Assembly: GCA_963579135.1 (NCBI GenBank)
Contig: CAUZFB010000001.1
Location: 70,167-134,166, forward strand
Length of the DNA stretch: 64,000 nucleotides
Direction of reading: 5' to 3'
DNA from: CALGTL01 sp963579135
GTDB lineage: Bacteria; Chloroflexota; Dehalococcoidia; Lucifugimonadales; Australimonadaceae
A program made the position numbers and the translations under genes. The notes under the pieces were generated by a model that saw only the letters and a list, made by a program, of their open reading frames with translations, did no database searches and was not told where the DNA came from. Shown here one piece after another: positions 17,850-26,938 of the stretch (its first letter is position 1; every line of letters starts with the position of its first letter).

Positions 17850-18284
17850 ATGACCAATGAACGCATCTTTTATTCTGACTCCAACGGTATCCGCATCGGA
17901 ACCACGGAGATGACATTCGCGGCCCATAAGTACGGGACGCGGAACGTGTCGTCGGCGAGCATCGAGACGGAGAGCCGCCGGAAGTGGCCGGGGATGATGA
18001 TGATGGTTATCGGTTGGGCGTTGTTAGTTGGTGGTTTCTGGGCGGATTCGTTCCAGACGATGATGATGGGGGCGGCAGGCTTCGCGGGTGGGTCGTTCTA
18101 CTTCTCCCGCCGTAAACCGACGTACGGGCTGCGGTTGAACACGGGGAAGGGACCGGTGTTCGTGGTGGCGTCCCGCCGAAAAGAGTTCCTGGAGCAAATC
18201 AAGGAGGCGGTCGATCGGTCGATCGACGCTTCTCGGTCTTCCAGCCAGTCCAACGTTAGCGCGGGGATCGAACCTCAGGCGTAA
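17850..18284 (+). CDS. small membrane protein, DUF6232-like
   Basis: 144 residues, 12 bases after cimA and probably cotranscribed. A soluble N-terminal segment with IGTTEMTF and the NVSSASIETES stretch is followed by two adjacent hydrophobic segments (residues 49-67 and 71-86, Met/Gly-rich) and a C-terminal soluble part with VFVVASRRKEFLEQIKEAVD. That layout resembles small DUF6232-type proteins, but I am not certain of the family. Function unknown. The last ten bases overlap the convergent glycoside hydrolase gene. Confidence 0.75.
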   Translation: MTNERIFYSDSNGIRIGTTEMTFAAHKYGTRNVSSASIETESRRKWPGMMMMVIGWALLVGGFWADSFQTMMMGAAGFAGGSFYFSRRKPTYGLRLNTGKGPVFVVASRRKEFLEQIKEAVDRSIDASRSSSQSNVSAGIEPQA

Positions 18285-19540
18285 GCCATGTCGAGGGCGA
18301 GGGCAGACCAGCCGAACGATCGGGCGCCCATGCCCTGCCCGCTGAGAGGATTGTAGTACTCGTGAAGGCCTTGCTTGGCGACAAGCTCAACTGTGCGAGC
18401 GGCGAGGTGCTCGGCGTTTTCACTGTGCCCGTGGGCGCGCATGCCACGCCAGACGAGCCAGTTCGTGTTGATCCAAGTGGGACCCCGCCAGATGAGCTTA
18501 TCCTCGCGGGGGTCGAAAGCGCTTTCGGTGGCTGCGACAGAGGGGATGGGATAGCGCAGCCAGAATTTGTCGCGGCGGAGAATGTGCCTGTCGACTATCT
18601 CGTCGACGATGTCCTGAGGGATATTGGGCATAACGAGGGGTACGAGCGCGCCGACGGTGAGGGGCTGCACGCGACGCTCGTCAGCACCGATGAGGCTCAT
18701 GAAGCCGCCATTGGCGCGATCGAGCATCTTATCGAGCATGGACGAAGTGACCTTGGCCGCCATGGCGTCGTAGGCGACGGCTGATCGGCTGTTGCCCTGA
18801 CTGCGGTGCATGCGGGCCATGGTGGCGAGAGAGTCGGCGTAAACGCCGTTGACCAGCGCTTCCTTGACGTAGAAGCGGCGCTTGCTGAGCATCTTGGCGC
18901 TGTTGTAGCCGGCGAGCCAGTTCAGGACGTCGATGCGCCGATTCTTGAACCCTGCCCTCCAACGACCGGGGGCGCTCTTGAACCCGAGGACTTCGTCAAA
19001 GACGGGGGACTGGTCGGTGCCAGCTTCGTAAGGTGAAACGATGACGATGAGCCCGTCGTCGTCGGGGACACGGTTGGTCGAGAGCCACTCGTGGTAGGTG
19101 TCGAGGGCGTGCATGAAGCGCGGCGGGATGGCGACGTCGCCGATGATCTCGCCGACGCGCTCGACTGCTTGGGCCAGGACTGGGGGCTGGATTAGGCCAG
19201 AACTGCGCAAGCGTTCGCCAGGAACGGCTTGGCCGTAGGCCCAGGGGTGGGCGATGCCGCCAAGCTTGGAACCCCAGAAGTGCATGTGCCCGATGAATCC
19301 ATCGTCACGCTGAGTGGCGACGAGGGTCTCAAGCTCGCGTAGGGCTTGGTCGGGGTCGACGTGGGCAATGGCGATGGCATGGAAGCAGGAGTCCCAGAAC
19401 CATTGCCACTGGTACTCGTGGGGGGAAGGGCAGAGGTAGGAATAGTCGAAGTTGAGGCTGTGGTCGTGGCCTTGCTTTAGGTTGCTCTTGGCCATGCGCT
19501 TTACGAGGGCGGTGATCTGCTGGACGTCTGGGCTTTCCAT
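18275..19540 (-). CDS. (alpha/alpha)6-barrel glycoside hydrolase, MGH1/GH63-like
   Basis: 421 residues. The QWFWDSCFHAIAIAH segment near residue 48 and the C-terminal HEYYNPLSGQGMGARSFGWS are characteristic of the GH63/mannosylglycerate-hydrolase-like clan, with catalytic Asp in WDS and the general acid/base in the later part. No signal peptide is seen, so it is cytoplasmic and probably acts on a compatible-solute glycoside or trimmed oligosaccharide; the substrate cannot be set from sequence. I use ATG 19540 (MESPDVQQ) rather than the TTG at 19558. It overlaps the preceding convergent gene by ten bases. Confidence 0.82.
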   Translation of the reverse strand: MESPDVQQITALVKRMAKSNLKQGHDHSLNFDYSYLCPSPHEYQWQWFWDSCFHAIAIAHVDPDQALRELETLVATQRDDGFIGHMHFWGSKLGGIAHPWAYGQAVPGERLRSSGLIQPPVLAQAVERVGEIIGDVAIPPRFMHALDTYHEWLSTNRVPDDDGLIVIVSPYEAGTDQSPVFDEVLGFKSAPGRWRAGFKNRRIDVLNWLAGYNSAKMLSKRRFYVKEALVNGVYADSLATMARMHRSQGNSRSAVAYDAMAAKVTSSMLDKMLDRANGGFMSLIGADERRVQPLTVGALVPLVMPNIPQDIVDEIVDRHILRRDKFWLRYPIPSVAATESAFDPREDKLIWRGPTWINTNWLVWRGMRAHGHSENAEHLAARTVELVAKQGLHEYYNPLSGQGMGARSFGWSALALDMAYA

Positions 19541-19977
19541 GAGAAAAGTATGGCGCAACGAACGGACGAGAAGGAATGGCTTCTCGTTCCCGGTAGATGC
19601 CGGTCTCCGTGGAGGCTCAATCGTTGATCTCTTGGCCGAGGGAGTGTGAAAGACCCGTTCAACTGCGCTACGCTCCGCTCAGGAACAGGGGGCGCGGCGG
19701 GAAGTGAAGGTCGCCCGGCGCTCCGGGAAGGCGTGCGCGCAGGGGTAGCAGCCGAGATGAACGTCATCGGGATAGCGACGCCGTTCACGGAATACTCACC
19801 ACAGCGTGAGCTTCCGGTTCCCGCCGAGTGGGTTGCGCGCGACCCGGCATAGCTCAGCGACGTGATGCGACGGAAAATCAAAGAACACAACGCGACCGCT
19901 CACCCAGGCCAGGCGACGTAGGGGACGCACACGGGAGGTCGTCTCGCAAGGCGCTGGGGCGTGGCCCCTGGCGCGCG
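19541..19977. other. intergenic region with interspersed repeat
   Basis: About 435 bases with no gene. The stretch from 19606 to 19745 belongs to the interspersed repeat family described separately. The rest shows nothing I recognise. Confidence 0.55.
19606..19745. repeat. interspersed intergenic repeat, copy 1 (partial)
   Basis: Contains the second module (TGCGCTACGCTCCGCTCAGG around 19665-19684) together with the ends of the first module: GTGGAGGCTCAA at its left and GAAGGTCGCCCGGCGCTCCGGG at its right. Compared with other copies the modules look rearranged, with the CGCTCAGG module lying inside the other. Confidence 0.6.
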
Positions 19978-20787
19978 TTAGTACTTGCCTTGGCTGGCCC
20001 AGGCAGCGCCGTCGACAGGAAGGCCGATGCCGCTGATGAATCCTGCTTCGTCGGAGTGGAGGAAGAGGGCCGCGTAGGCGACGTCCCAGGCCGTGCCCAT
20101 GCGGTTGCCGAGGGGGACACGGGCGTTGCGCATGGCGATAAGCTCTTCGCGTGGCATGCCTGCGGCGACGCGGGCTTCGATGGCCATGGGTGTGTTCATG
20201 AGGCCGGGGAGGATGGCGTTGACTCGAACGCCGCCGTCGGCGTGAGCCATAGCGAGGTTCTGGGTGAGGGCGATGACGGCGGTCTTCATGGTCTTGTAGC
20301 CGATGTAGGGGTAGGCCTCAAGGACGGCGAGCGATGAAATGTTGACGATGGAGCCGCCCCCCTGCCCTCGCATGATGGGGATGGCGTGTTTGCAGGCCAT
20401 CCAGTGGCTCTTGAGGTTCACGGCGAAGCTGCGGTCGAAGGCTTCCTCTGTCATATCGACGGCTACAGCGTCCCCGAGGGCAACGCTGGCGCCGACGTTG
20501 TTGTGGAGGATGTCGAGGGAGCCGTAACGGCTCGCGATGTCGGTGATGAGCGCCTTCACAGAGATCTCGTCGGTGGCGTCAATCTGCACGGCGGCGGAGT
20601 CGTTTCCTTCTATACTGATGAGATCGACGGTATCCTGTGCTGACTCGAGGTCACGATCGGCGACGATGACGCGGGCGCCTTCTCGTGCGAGTGCGATGGC
20701 GGTGGCCCTGCCGTTGCCGATGGTTTCGCCGGGGGTCTGCCCGCCGCCTACGATGATCGCGACCTTGCCTTCAACGCGTCCTGCCAT
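19978..20787 (-). CDS. SDR-family oxidoreductase
   Basis: 269 residues with a Rossmann fold. The cofactor loop is atypical: GGGQTPGETIGNGRATA with a small insertion compared with the usual TGxxxGIG. The NAD-binding HNNVGAS, the catalytic Ser in NISSLAV and YIGYKTMK (Tyr/Lys pair) are all present. A C-terminal GIGLPVDGAAWAS matches the classical family end. ATG 20787 has a GGAG site; the frame upstream to 21099 only reads through an intergenic repeat. Substrate unknown. Confidence 0.88.
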   Translation of the reverse strand: MAGRVEGKVAIIVGGGQTPGETIGNGRATAIALAREGARVIVADRDLESAQDTVDLISIEGNDSAAVQIDATDEISVKALITDIASRYGSLDILHNNVGASVALGDAVAVDMTEEAFDRSFAVNLKSHWMACKHAIPIMRGQGGGSIVNISSLAVLEAYPYIGYKTMKTAVIALTQNLAMAHADGGVRVNAILPGLMNTPMAIEARVAAGMPREELIAMRNARVPLGNRMGTAWDVAYAALFLHSDEAGFISGIGLPVDGAAWASQGKY

Positions 20788-21172
20788 GATGTTTGTCTCC
20801 GTGGGGCTTGGTTGGGGAAAGGATAAAAGATTGCGGGCCGCTGTGGGTGGGTGGTGGCGGCGGACGTGGGTCGCCGGGCTGTTAGACGCTCGCCAGCTCT
20901 GGGCTGGGGGAGAGACAGGACGGTCGTGGTTGAATCTTATGGCCTGGACCCCCCCCCCCGGGCTCGGTGGAGGCCCGGTTGTGGATGAGATCGGTGCGAG
21001 CCCTCGGATCTCTTGGACTTCGCCCGCTGGGACTAAGGGTCGCTCGGCACTCCGGAAATTGGGAAGGGTGAGAGGTCCCTTCGCGTGACTTAAGGGCACG
21101 CTCTTCGACTAAGCTGCGCTCAGGAAAGAGGGGCGGCGTGCCGGGCGCGAAGTGTCGATGGTACGCGTCAGT
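20788..21172. other. intergenic region with interspersed repeat
   Basis: 385 bases with no gene. It includes a C11 homopolymer at 20949-20959 and a full two-module copy of the interspersed repeat. Confidence 0.6.
20945..21140. repeat. interspersed intergenic repeat, copy 2 (both modules)
   Basis: Module A runs from CTCGGTGGAGGCCCGG through GATCGGTGCGAGCCCTCGGA to GGTCGCTCGGCACTCCGG (ending near 21056). Module B around 21090-21140 has CTTCGACTAAGCTGCGCTCA and GGAAAGAGGGG. Read on the minus strand, module A gives the same chance peptide (IRGLAP...PPPSP) as the copies near 32.3 and 48.7 kb, an easy way to see the homology. Confidence 0.75.
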
Positions 21173-21952
21173 TCAGTACTTGTGGATGAAGTCGAGGACC
21201 ATGCGGTTCCAGGTCTCCGGCTGCTCCCAATGAGCGGCGTGCCCGGCTTCTGGTACGAGGGCGAACTTGCTGTTGGGGATGCGGCTAGCCATGGTCTGGA
21301 TCATGGGCGGTGCGGCGTAGAGATCAGCTCCGCTGGCCAGTATGAGGGTTGGTGTCTCTATGGTTTCGAGGAGATTGAGCGTGAAGTCGTTGCGCATCTT
21401 CTCACGCTGGGCTGTGGCGTGCCGGCTGGCCTCCTCGATCTGGACCCAGCGGTCAACGCCAGCCGAGTGCGCCGTACGGTAGCTCGGCCCAAGCTCGCGG
21501 AACCATGCCGGCAGCGATTGAAACTCAGGAATCGTTTCGTATCTGCTTCCGCTGCGCGCGTATTCCGGATCCCGACGCAGGATGCCGCCGCCCCAATGAG
21601 AGATAACCAGGCTGCGGAGGGCCTCTGGATACGTCAATGTGTAGTCGAGCGCTGCCGAACCTCCCGCGGCGGTGCTTACGAGGTGTAGGCAGGCGAGGCC
21701 AAGGTGGTGGACAAGGGAGTGAAGGTCATCGGCGGCGTAGGTGGTCAGCTGCTCCGCTGAGGTACTTTTGGACTGGCCCCAGCCTCGACGATCGTAGGTG
21801 ATACAGCGATAGCCAGCCTGAGTGAAGGCGGGGAGTTGCTGCTCCCATGCTTGGGTGTTGCCGGAGGTGGCGTGCAGGAAGACGACGGGTGTGTTGTTGC
21901 CGCCAGTGTCCTGGTACCAAAGGTCTGCGCCGGGAAGGTGTAGGTGGGGCAT
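21173..21952 (-). CDS. alpha/beta-hydrolase fold protein with altered nucleophile position
   Basis: 259 residues. The fold is clear: VVFLHATSGNTQAW with the oxyanion HxxxG-like region, YDRRGWGQS, a C-terminal ILASGADLY with the acid, and VPEAGHAAHWEQPE with the catalytic His. The nucleophile elbow, however, reads VSTAAGGSAALDY, so the position of the usual GxSxGG serine is Ala. The protein may use another residue, be a cofactor-free oxygenase-like or lyase-like member, or be inactive. It is monocistronic between two repeat-bearing gaps. Confidence 0.85.
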   Translation of the reverse strand: MPHLHLPGADLWYQDTGGNNTPVVFLHATSGNTQAWEQQLPAFTQAGYRCITYDRRGWGQSKSTSAEQLTTYAADDLHSLVHHLGLACLHLVSTAAGGSAALDYTLTYPEALRSLVISHWGGGILRRDPEYARSGSRYETIPEFQSLPAWFRELGPSYRTAHSAGVDRWVQIEEASRHATAQREKMRNDFTLNLLETIETPTLILASGADLYAAPPMIQTMASRIPNSKFALVPEAGHAAHWEQPETWNRMVLDFIHKY

Positions 21953-22331
21953 GTTGGCTTTCGGAGAGGGGGGTAGGGAACGTTAAGGCGAACGGACTTG
22001 CAAGAACACTTCGCATCGTATCGTGTCATACGTGCCAAATCGTGCCATTACCAAGTTCTGGTATATTTCCGGCGCCCGGCCGATATAGATGCTATTAGAG
22101 ACGTTGAGCAGCATTTGCCGCCGCTCGCATCAAAGGATACGCACCTGCTGATGATCTGATTGGGGACCTTCACTCTTATCGCAATAGCCATCCTTCTATC
22201 GGCGGGTTCTACATCTGCCACGGCCGACGCAGGTGTCTCCATCGCAAGCTCTCACGCCTGCGGCTTGACCGCGACCGGCGGCGTGCAGTGTTAGTGTGAT
22301 TCGAGTCGATTGCGGGTACATTAAGCCAGTG
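21953..22331. other. gap between divergent hydrolase and tex genes
   Basis: About 380 bases with no gene that I can support. It must contain the promoters of both flanking genes; I saw no strong consensus match. Confidence 0.45.
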
Positions 22332-24509
22332 ATGGCTAATTCGAGTACCAAGGCAATAATCGATTCCCACGTTGCAACGATTGCAGCGGAGCTGGGCGTG
22401 CGCGCCGGGCAGGTGCGGGCAACGGTGGAGATGCTGGATGGCGGGGCGACGATGCCGTTCATCGCTCGCTATCGCAAGGAAGCGACGGGCGAGCTAGACG
22501 AGGTGGCGGTGGGGTCGGTACGGGACAGGATCGCCCAATTACGCGAACTGGATGAGCGTTGTCAGGCGATAGTGGCGTCGCTGGAGGAGCGAGGGCTGCT
22601 CACGGATGAACTGTGCGAGCAGCTCATGGCGGCGCGGTCGATGGCGAAGCTTGAGGACGTGTACCTACCGTTCCGGCCAAAGCGCCGGACGAGGGCGACA
22701 ATCGCGCGGGAGCGCGGGCTGGAGCCCCTGTCGGAGTTACTGTGGGCACAGGAGCCGGGCACGGATGTAAACGCTGCGGCGCGGGCGTACGTGGATCCTG
22801 AGAATCGAGTGGCGGACGAGGCGGCTGCGCTGGCGGGGGCGCGCGACATCATGGCAGAGTGGGTGAGTGAGGATGCGTGGGCCCGAGCGACGTCGCGCGA
22901 TCTGTTCGCGCGACGGGGTCTGCTCCGCTCGCAGGTGGCGAAGGGCAAGCAGGAGGAGGGGGCAAAGTTTCGCGATTACTTTGACGCCGAAGAGCTTGCG
23001 TGGAAGGCCCCGTCACACCGGGTGCTTGCGATGTTCCGCGGGGAACAAGAGGGCATGCTCTCGGTGCAGTTGGAACCGTCAGAGGCGGAGGTGGTCGAAG
23101 CGCTGGGTCGGCATTTTCTGGTGGAGGGCGCCGGCGGCCCGGACGCGAATGAGGCGTCGGGACAGGTGGAGACGGCGCTGATGGATGGCTACAAGCGGTT
23201 GCTGGGGCCGTCGATGGAGACGGAGATGCGGAACGCGCTGAAGGAGCGCGCGGATGCGACGGCGATAGCGGTGTTCGCGGAGAACCTGCGCAAGCTGTTG
23301 CTGGCGGCGCCGCTGGGCCAGAAGGCGATCCTGGCGATTGACCCGGGGTTTCGGACGGGGTGCAAGGTGGTTTGCCTTAATCGGCAAGGGGCGCTGCTGC
23401 ACTCGGACACGGTGTACCTGCACCTGGGTGCGGAGCGCGAGGCGATAGAGGCCCAAAAGATCGTTGAGATGGCGAAGCGCTACAAGATCCAGGCGATCGC
23501 GATCGGCAATGGGACGGCGGGGCGCGAGACCGAGGCTGTGGTACGCAAGCTCAAGTTCCAGTCACCCGTGGCGATCGTGATGGTCAACGAGAGCGGAGCG
23601 TCGGTGTACTCAGCGTCGGCGGTGGCACGCGAGGAGTTCCCAGATCACGATCTGACGGTACGCGGCGCGGTGTCGATTGGGAGGCGTTTGATGGACCCGC
23701 TGGCGGAGCTGGTAAAGATTGATGCGAAGGCAATCGGCGTGGGGCAATACCAACACGATGTTGACCAGACGGCGCTGGTACAGCGCCTGCACGACGTGGT
23801 GGTGAGCTGCGTGAATCTGGTAGGCGTCGATCTGAATACGGCAAGCCCGAAGCTGCTGGCGTTCGTGTCCGGTCTGGGGCCCTCGCTGGCGAAGTCGATT
23901 GTGCAATACCGTGACAAGCAGGGCGCGTTCAAGTCGCGCGCTGATCTCCTGCAGGTGCCGCGCTTGGGGCCGAAGGCGTACGAGCAAGCGGCGGGGTTTC
24001 TCCGTATACCAGGGAGAGCGAATCCGCTCGATTGCAGCGGTGTGCACCCGGAGAGCTATGGAGTGGTGCGTCAGATGGCGAAGGACCTAGGGTGCGACGT
24101 GTCGCAGCTGATGAGCGACGAGGACTCACGGACGCTGGTGGACGTTGCGGACTACGTCACAGAGTCGGTGGGCCTGCCAACGCTGGCGGACATCATGGCT
24201 GAGCTTGCGAAACCCGGTCGCGATCCACGCGATGCGTTCGCAGCCTTCAGCTTTTCAAACGAGGTGCACTCGATCGAGGACCTGCGGCAGGGGATGGAAC
24301 TCCCTGGCGTAGTGACGAACGTTACGGCGTTCGGCGCGTTCGTGGATGTGGGAGTGCACGGCGATGGGCTGGTGCACATCAGCAGGCTGGCGAACCGATT
24401 CGTGAGCGACCCGAACGACGTTGTGTCAGTGGGCCAGCAGGTATCGGTGACAGTGTTGGAGATCGACCTGGAACGCAGGCGAGTGTCGCTGTCGATGGTG
24501 GGCGTTTAA
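22332..24509 (+). CDS. tex: Tex-like transcription accessory / RNA-binding protein
   Basis: 725 residues, the full Tex architecture. N-terminal helical domain with MPFIARYRKEATGELDE, a YqgF/RNase H-like domain (LAIDPGFRTGCKVV near residue 330), a helix-hairpin-helix region (VGVDLNTASPKLLAFVSGLG near 500) and a C-terminal S1 domain (GVVTNVTAFGAFVDVGVHGDGLVHIS). Tex binds nucleic acid and affects transcription elongation and stress tolerance. ATG 22332 (MANSSTKAI) is favoured over the upstream in-frame start at 22296, which adds 12 unconserved residues. Confidence 0.94.
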   Translation: MANSSTKAIIDSHVATIAAELGVRAGQVRATVEMLDGGATMPFIARYRKEATGELDEVAVGSVRDRIAQLRELDERCQAIVASLEERGLLTDELCEQLMAARSMAKLEDVYLPFRPKRRTRATIARERGLEPLSELLWAQEPGTDVNAAARAYVDPENRVADEAAALAGARDIMAEWVSEDAWARATSRDLFARRGLLRSQVAKGKQEEGAKFRDYFDAEELAWKAPSHRVLAMFRGEQEGMLSVQLEPSEAEVVEALGRHFLVEGAGGPDANEASGQVETALMDGYKRLLGPSMETEMRNALKERADATAIAVFAENLRKLLLAAPLGQKAILAIDPGFRTGCKVVCLNRQGALLHSDTVYLHLGAEREAIEAQKIVEMAKRYKIQAIAIGNGTAGRETEAVVRKLKFQSPVAIVMVNESGASVYSASAVAREEFPDHDLTVRGAVSIGRRLMDPLAELVKIDAKAIGVGQYQHDVDQTALVQRLHDVVVSCVNLVGVDLNTASPKLLAFVSGLGPSLAKSIVQYRDKQGAFKSRADLLQVPRLGPKAYEQAAGFLRIPGRANPLDCSGVHPESYGVVRQMAKDLGCDVSQLMSDEDSRTLVDVADYVTESVGLPTLADIMAELAKPGRDPRDAFAAFSFSNEVHSIEDLRQGMELPGVVTNVTAFGAFVDVGVHGDGLVHISRLANRFVSDPNDVVSVGQQVSVTVLEIDLERRRVSLSMVGV

Positions 24510-24897
24510 GCGGAGTTCCGGGGGACGTGGGACAAAGAGAAGGCAGATGGATGTTGGTTTCGCCCCGGCTGTTTAAGTTATTCAGTTCCCTGCTAGCCGT
24601 TGGCTCCGTTCCTACCGGGGGTCGTACCCGGATGGCGCGCCCTCAGTTGAGAGGTTCTTGCTTGCGTGTAGGTCGTTTTCACGGAGCTTCCGAGGGTTTC
24701 CTGTTGCCCGATCGCTCGATGCTCATGCGCACCGGAGGCGGGCTGCCAGCGGATAGTCCCACTGGTGGTTCAGGATGTCTATTTTTTCCCTGACCATATG
24801 GCGCCTCCTAACACTTCTGGGTCTTCGTACTGTCGTGGGAGGGTACTCCGGCTCCCTTGCGACAGAAGGCGCTTACGTAAGGGTCACATAGGCTCTG
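24510..24897. other. intergenic region tex-methyltransferase
   Basis: 388 bases between convergent genes with no supported gene. It includes the 13-mer GGGTACTCCGGCT (24841-24853), which occurs again at 32568-32580 in another gap, and a small hairpin CCGGG...CCCGG near 24618-24634. Confidence 0.5.
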
Positions 24898-25701
24898 CTA
24901 CTTGGTGAGGACGGCGACGACGGGGACGAGGAGGCCTCGCTGGGCAGAGGCGAGGACGTTTTTCATGAGGACGCCAAAGTCGGGGAAACGCATGATGACG
25001 CTGAAGTTGAGACTGGGGCTGGAAAAGGTGGGGGGCCGGGACGGGCCAGCACGTGATTCTTCCCAGGCAGTGATGGTGAACCCCGCGTCAGTGGTGGTTC
25101 TCTGGAAATCGGCGGAAGTGACGAGGAAGTCGATGTCGGCAGAGGGTGCCCAGGGAACGGGGTAGTCGCGCGCACCGGGGTTGTCCTCCATGACAGCCTG
25201 CATCACGAGCGTGCCGCCAGGCTTCAGGATGCGGTGGGCCTCCTTGAGTGCGGCGGCCTTGTCCTCGATGTTCATGAGGACGTTCTGGCTCCAGACGACG
25301 TCGAATGCGTCGCCGTCGAGCCCGGTGGTGGCGATGTCACCAACAGCGCAGGAGACCTTGTCGGCCAGGCCCAAGAGGACATTAAGGGGGCCAGCCGCTT
25401 CGATAAAGTCATCGGCGAGATCCATGCCGACGACGTTGCAGCCGTAGGTCTTGGCGAGGAAGCGGGCTGGCCCGCCGATGCCACACCCCGCGTCGAAAAC
25501 TTGCGAATCCGAGTTGATCTCGCTGCGTTCGGCGAGGGCTTTGGTGGCAGGTAAGCCACCGGTGTGGAACTGGTCGATGGGCGCGAGGTCTTCGATGGTG
25601 GCGGTCGCTGGGTCGATGTCAGCTTGGCGGAGCGCGGTGAGGATACGGCGGTAGATATCGTCGTGCCCGTAGTGCGCTTTGATTTCGGGGCTGAGGTCCA
25701 C
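24898..25701 (-). CDS. class I SAM-dependent methyltransferase
   Basis: 267 residues. The SAM site is VFDAGCGIGGPARFLA near residue 70, followed by VVGMDLADDFIEAA, VWSQNVLMNI and RILKPGGTLVMQAV. The N-terminal YRRILTALRQADIDP and DQFHTGGLPATKAL segments resemble the methyltransferases related to sarcosine/dimethylglycine or ubiquinone-type enzymes; the substrate is not clear. GTG 25701 has an AAAGGA site and gives the natural N-terminus; the frame open to 25836 crosses a hairpin and the end of the next gene. Same strand as, and 97 bases after, the following gene. Confidence 0.85.
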   Translation of the reverse strand: MDLSPEIKAHYGHDDIYRRILTALRQADIDPATATIEDLAPIDQFHTGGLPATKALAERSEINSDSQVFDAGCGIGGPARFLAKTYGCNVVGMDLADDFIEAAGPLNVLLGLADKVSCAVGDIATTGLDGDAFDVVWSQNVLMNIEDKAAALKEAHRILKPGGTLVMQAVMEDNPGARDYPVPWAPSADIDFLVTSADFQRTTTDAGFTITAWEESRAGPSRPPTFSSPSLNFSVIMRFPDFGVLMKNVLASAQRGLLVPVVAVLTK

Positions 25702-25739
25702 CGCTGTTCCTTTGCCACTTAGATAGCCACTGACAGGAG

Positions 25740-25768
25740 GCGGGCGCCGGATAGTTTTCGGCGCCCGC
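25740..25768. terminator. GC-rich hairpin between two leftward genes
   Basis: GCGGGCGCCG and CGGCGCCCGC form ten perfect pairs around a nine-base loop. There is no T run on the minus strand, so it may be a weak or factor-dependent terminator, or an RNA-stabilising hairpin after the 25799-26740 gene. Confidence 0.5.
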
Positions 25769-25798
25769 TCTCGTGATGATTCGCGCTTCCAGGCGACG

Positions 25799-26740
25799 CT
25801 AGCTGAGGCCATGCGTGCTAGGGGCGAAGAGGTCATCGATGGACGGAATGGCGCTGATGACGCCTTGGTCGAGAGAGTACTCAGCGATCATCTCGAGGGC
25901 TTTGCGGTTGGACTCGATGCCGATGGGCAGCGGGTCGCCTCCAACGATGTCGGCGTTGCGCTTGTCAGCCTCTTCGTCACGCGCCTGGGGGCCCTGCGCG
26001 GCGAGGCGTTGGAGGTAGAGGGATTTGGATTGCTTGTAGGCGGCGAAGAACGATTCGGCGATATCAGGGTTCGCTGCGAGGACTTCGTCACGCATGACGA
26101 TGCAGTTGTTGATGGGGAAGACGCTGGTTTTCGCGAACCAATCGGCGGTGGCCTGTTTGGCGTTGGCAATGAGGGGCTTGACGTCGGGTGAATTCACGTC
26201 CTGGACGCCGATGCCAGCGTCGATCTCACCGGAGGTGATGAGATCCGGGAGCTTGTCGCCCTTGCGGGATACAGTGTTGGAGGGATTGGGGATCTCGTCG
26301 AGGTGCTCGATGTCGGTGAGAACCCAGGTGACCTTGGTGTGATCGACGCCGTACTCGGATGCGAGCAGGCCACGTGCCCAGACGCCCGCGGTGCCTGCGT
26401 AGGCGCGGACTCCGATCTTCTTGCCTTCGAGGTCTTTGGGCATGGCGACGCCTGAGTTGACGTTGTAGGTGACGGCGCCCTGAGGAAAGGCGCGCATGGG
26501 AAAGATGGGGATGGCTGTGAAGGCTTGTCCCAGCTCTTTCAGCTGGAGGTAGGTGACGATGGCCATCTCGGAGATGTCGAATTCGAGATCCTGGATCATG
26601 CGGTCGAAGAGCTTTGGCATGGGGGAAACTTCGACGATCTCAAGGGTGGCGCCCTGGAGCTTGACGATGCCTTCCTTGAGGGCAGCGTACTGTGACCGGG
26701 CTACGATGCCGAGCTTGATAGTTCTGTGAGCGGTGGTCAT
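25799..26740 (-). CDS. 4,5-dihydroxyphthalate decarboxylase-like / NMT1-like protein
   Basis: 313 residues without a signal peptide. It follows the pattern of the 4,5-dihydroxyphthalate decarboxylase-like group within the NMT1/periplasmic-binding fold: FDRMIQDLEFDISEMAIVTY near residue 46, AIPIFPMRAFPQGAV near 77, GKKIGVRAYAGTAGVWARG near 106, then VLTDIEHLDE. It is known that members either decarboxylate aromatic acids or bind small ligands. Neighbours are a methyltransferase downstream and a divergent thiolase upstream, consistent with degradation of an aromatic or fatty substrate (inference). Confidence 0.8.
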   Translation of the reverse strand: MTTAHRTIKLGIVARSQYAALKEGIVKLQGATLEIVEVSPMPKLFDRMIQDLEFDISEMAIVTYLQLKELGQAFTAIPIFPMRAFPQGAVTYNVNSGVAMPKDLEGKKIGVRAYAGTAGVWARGLLASEYGVDHTKVTWVLTDIEHLDEIPNPSNTVSRKGDKLPDLITSGEIDAGIGVQDVNSPDVKPLIANAKQATADWFAKTSVFPINNCIVMRDEVLAANPDIAESFFAAYKQSKSLYLQRLAAQGPQARDEEADKRNADIVGGDPLPIGIESNRKALEMIAEYSLDQGVISAIPSIDDLFAPSTHGLS

Positions 26741-26938
26741 GACGTTTGCCTCTCAGATGTCGATGCATTGCTAAGCTGCAAGGCATTATCTACGGATTTG
26801 GCCACCGGGCCAACGGGCGCTTGCCGTGGGGGGTGGGTCTTGCTGCGCGGTGGGTTTGACTTATCATCGTGCGGAGGCGCGGTGCGCCGAAGTCCGGCGG
26901 TTGCACGAGCAATCGCACGTCAAAGGAGATCAAGCGCT

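Noticed and set aside
20788..21099. A 104-residue N-terminal extension of the SDR gene
   Set aside because: It translates the intergenic repeat and a C11 tract; ATG 20787 has a good ribosome site.
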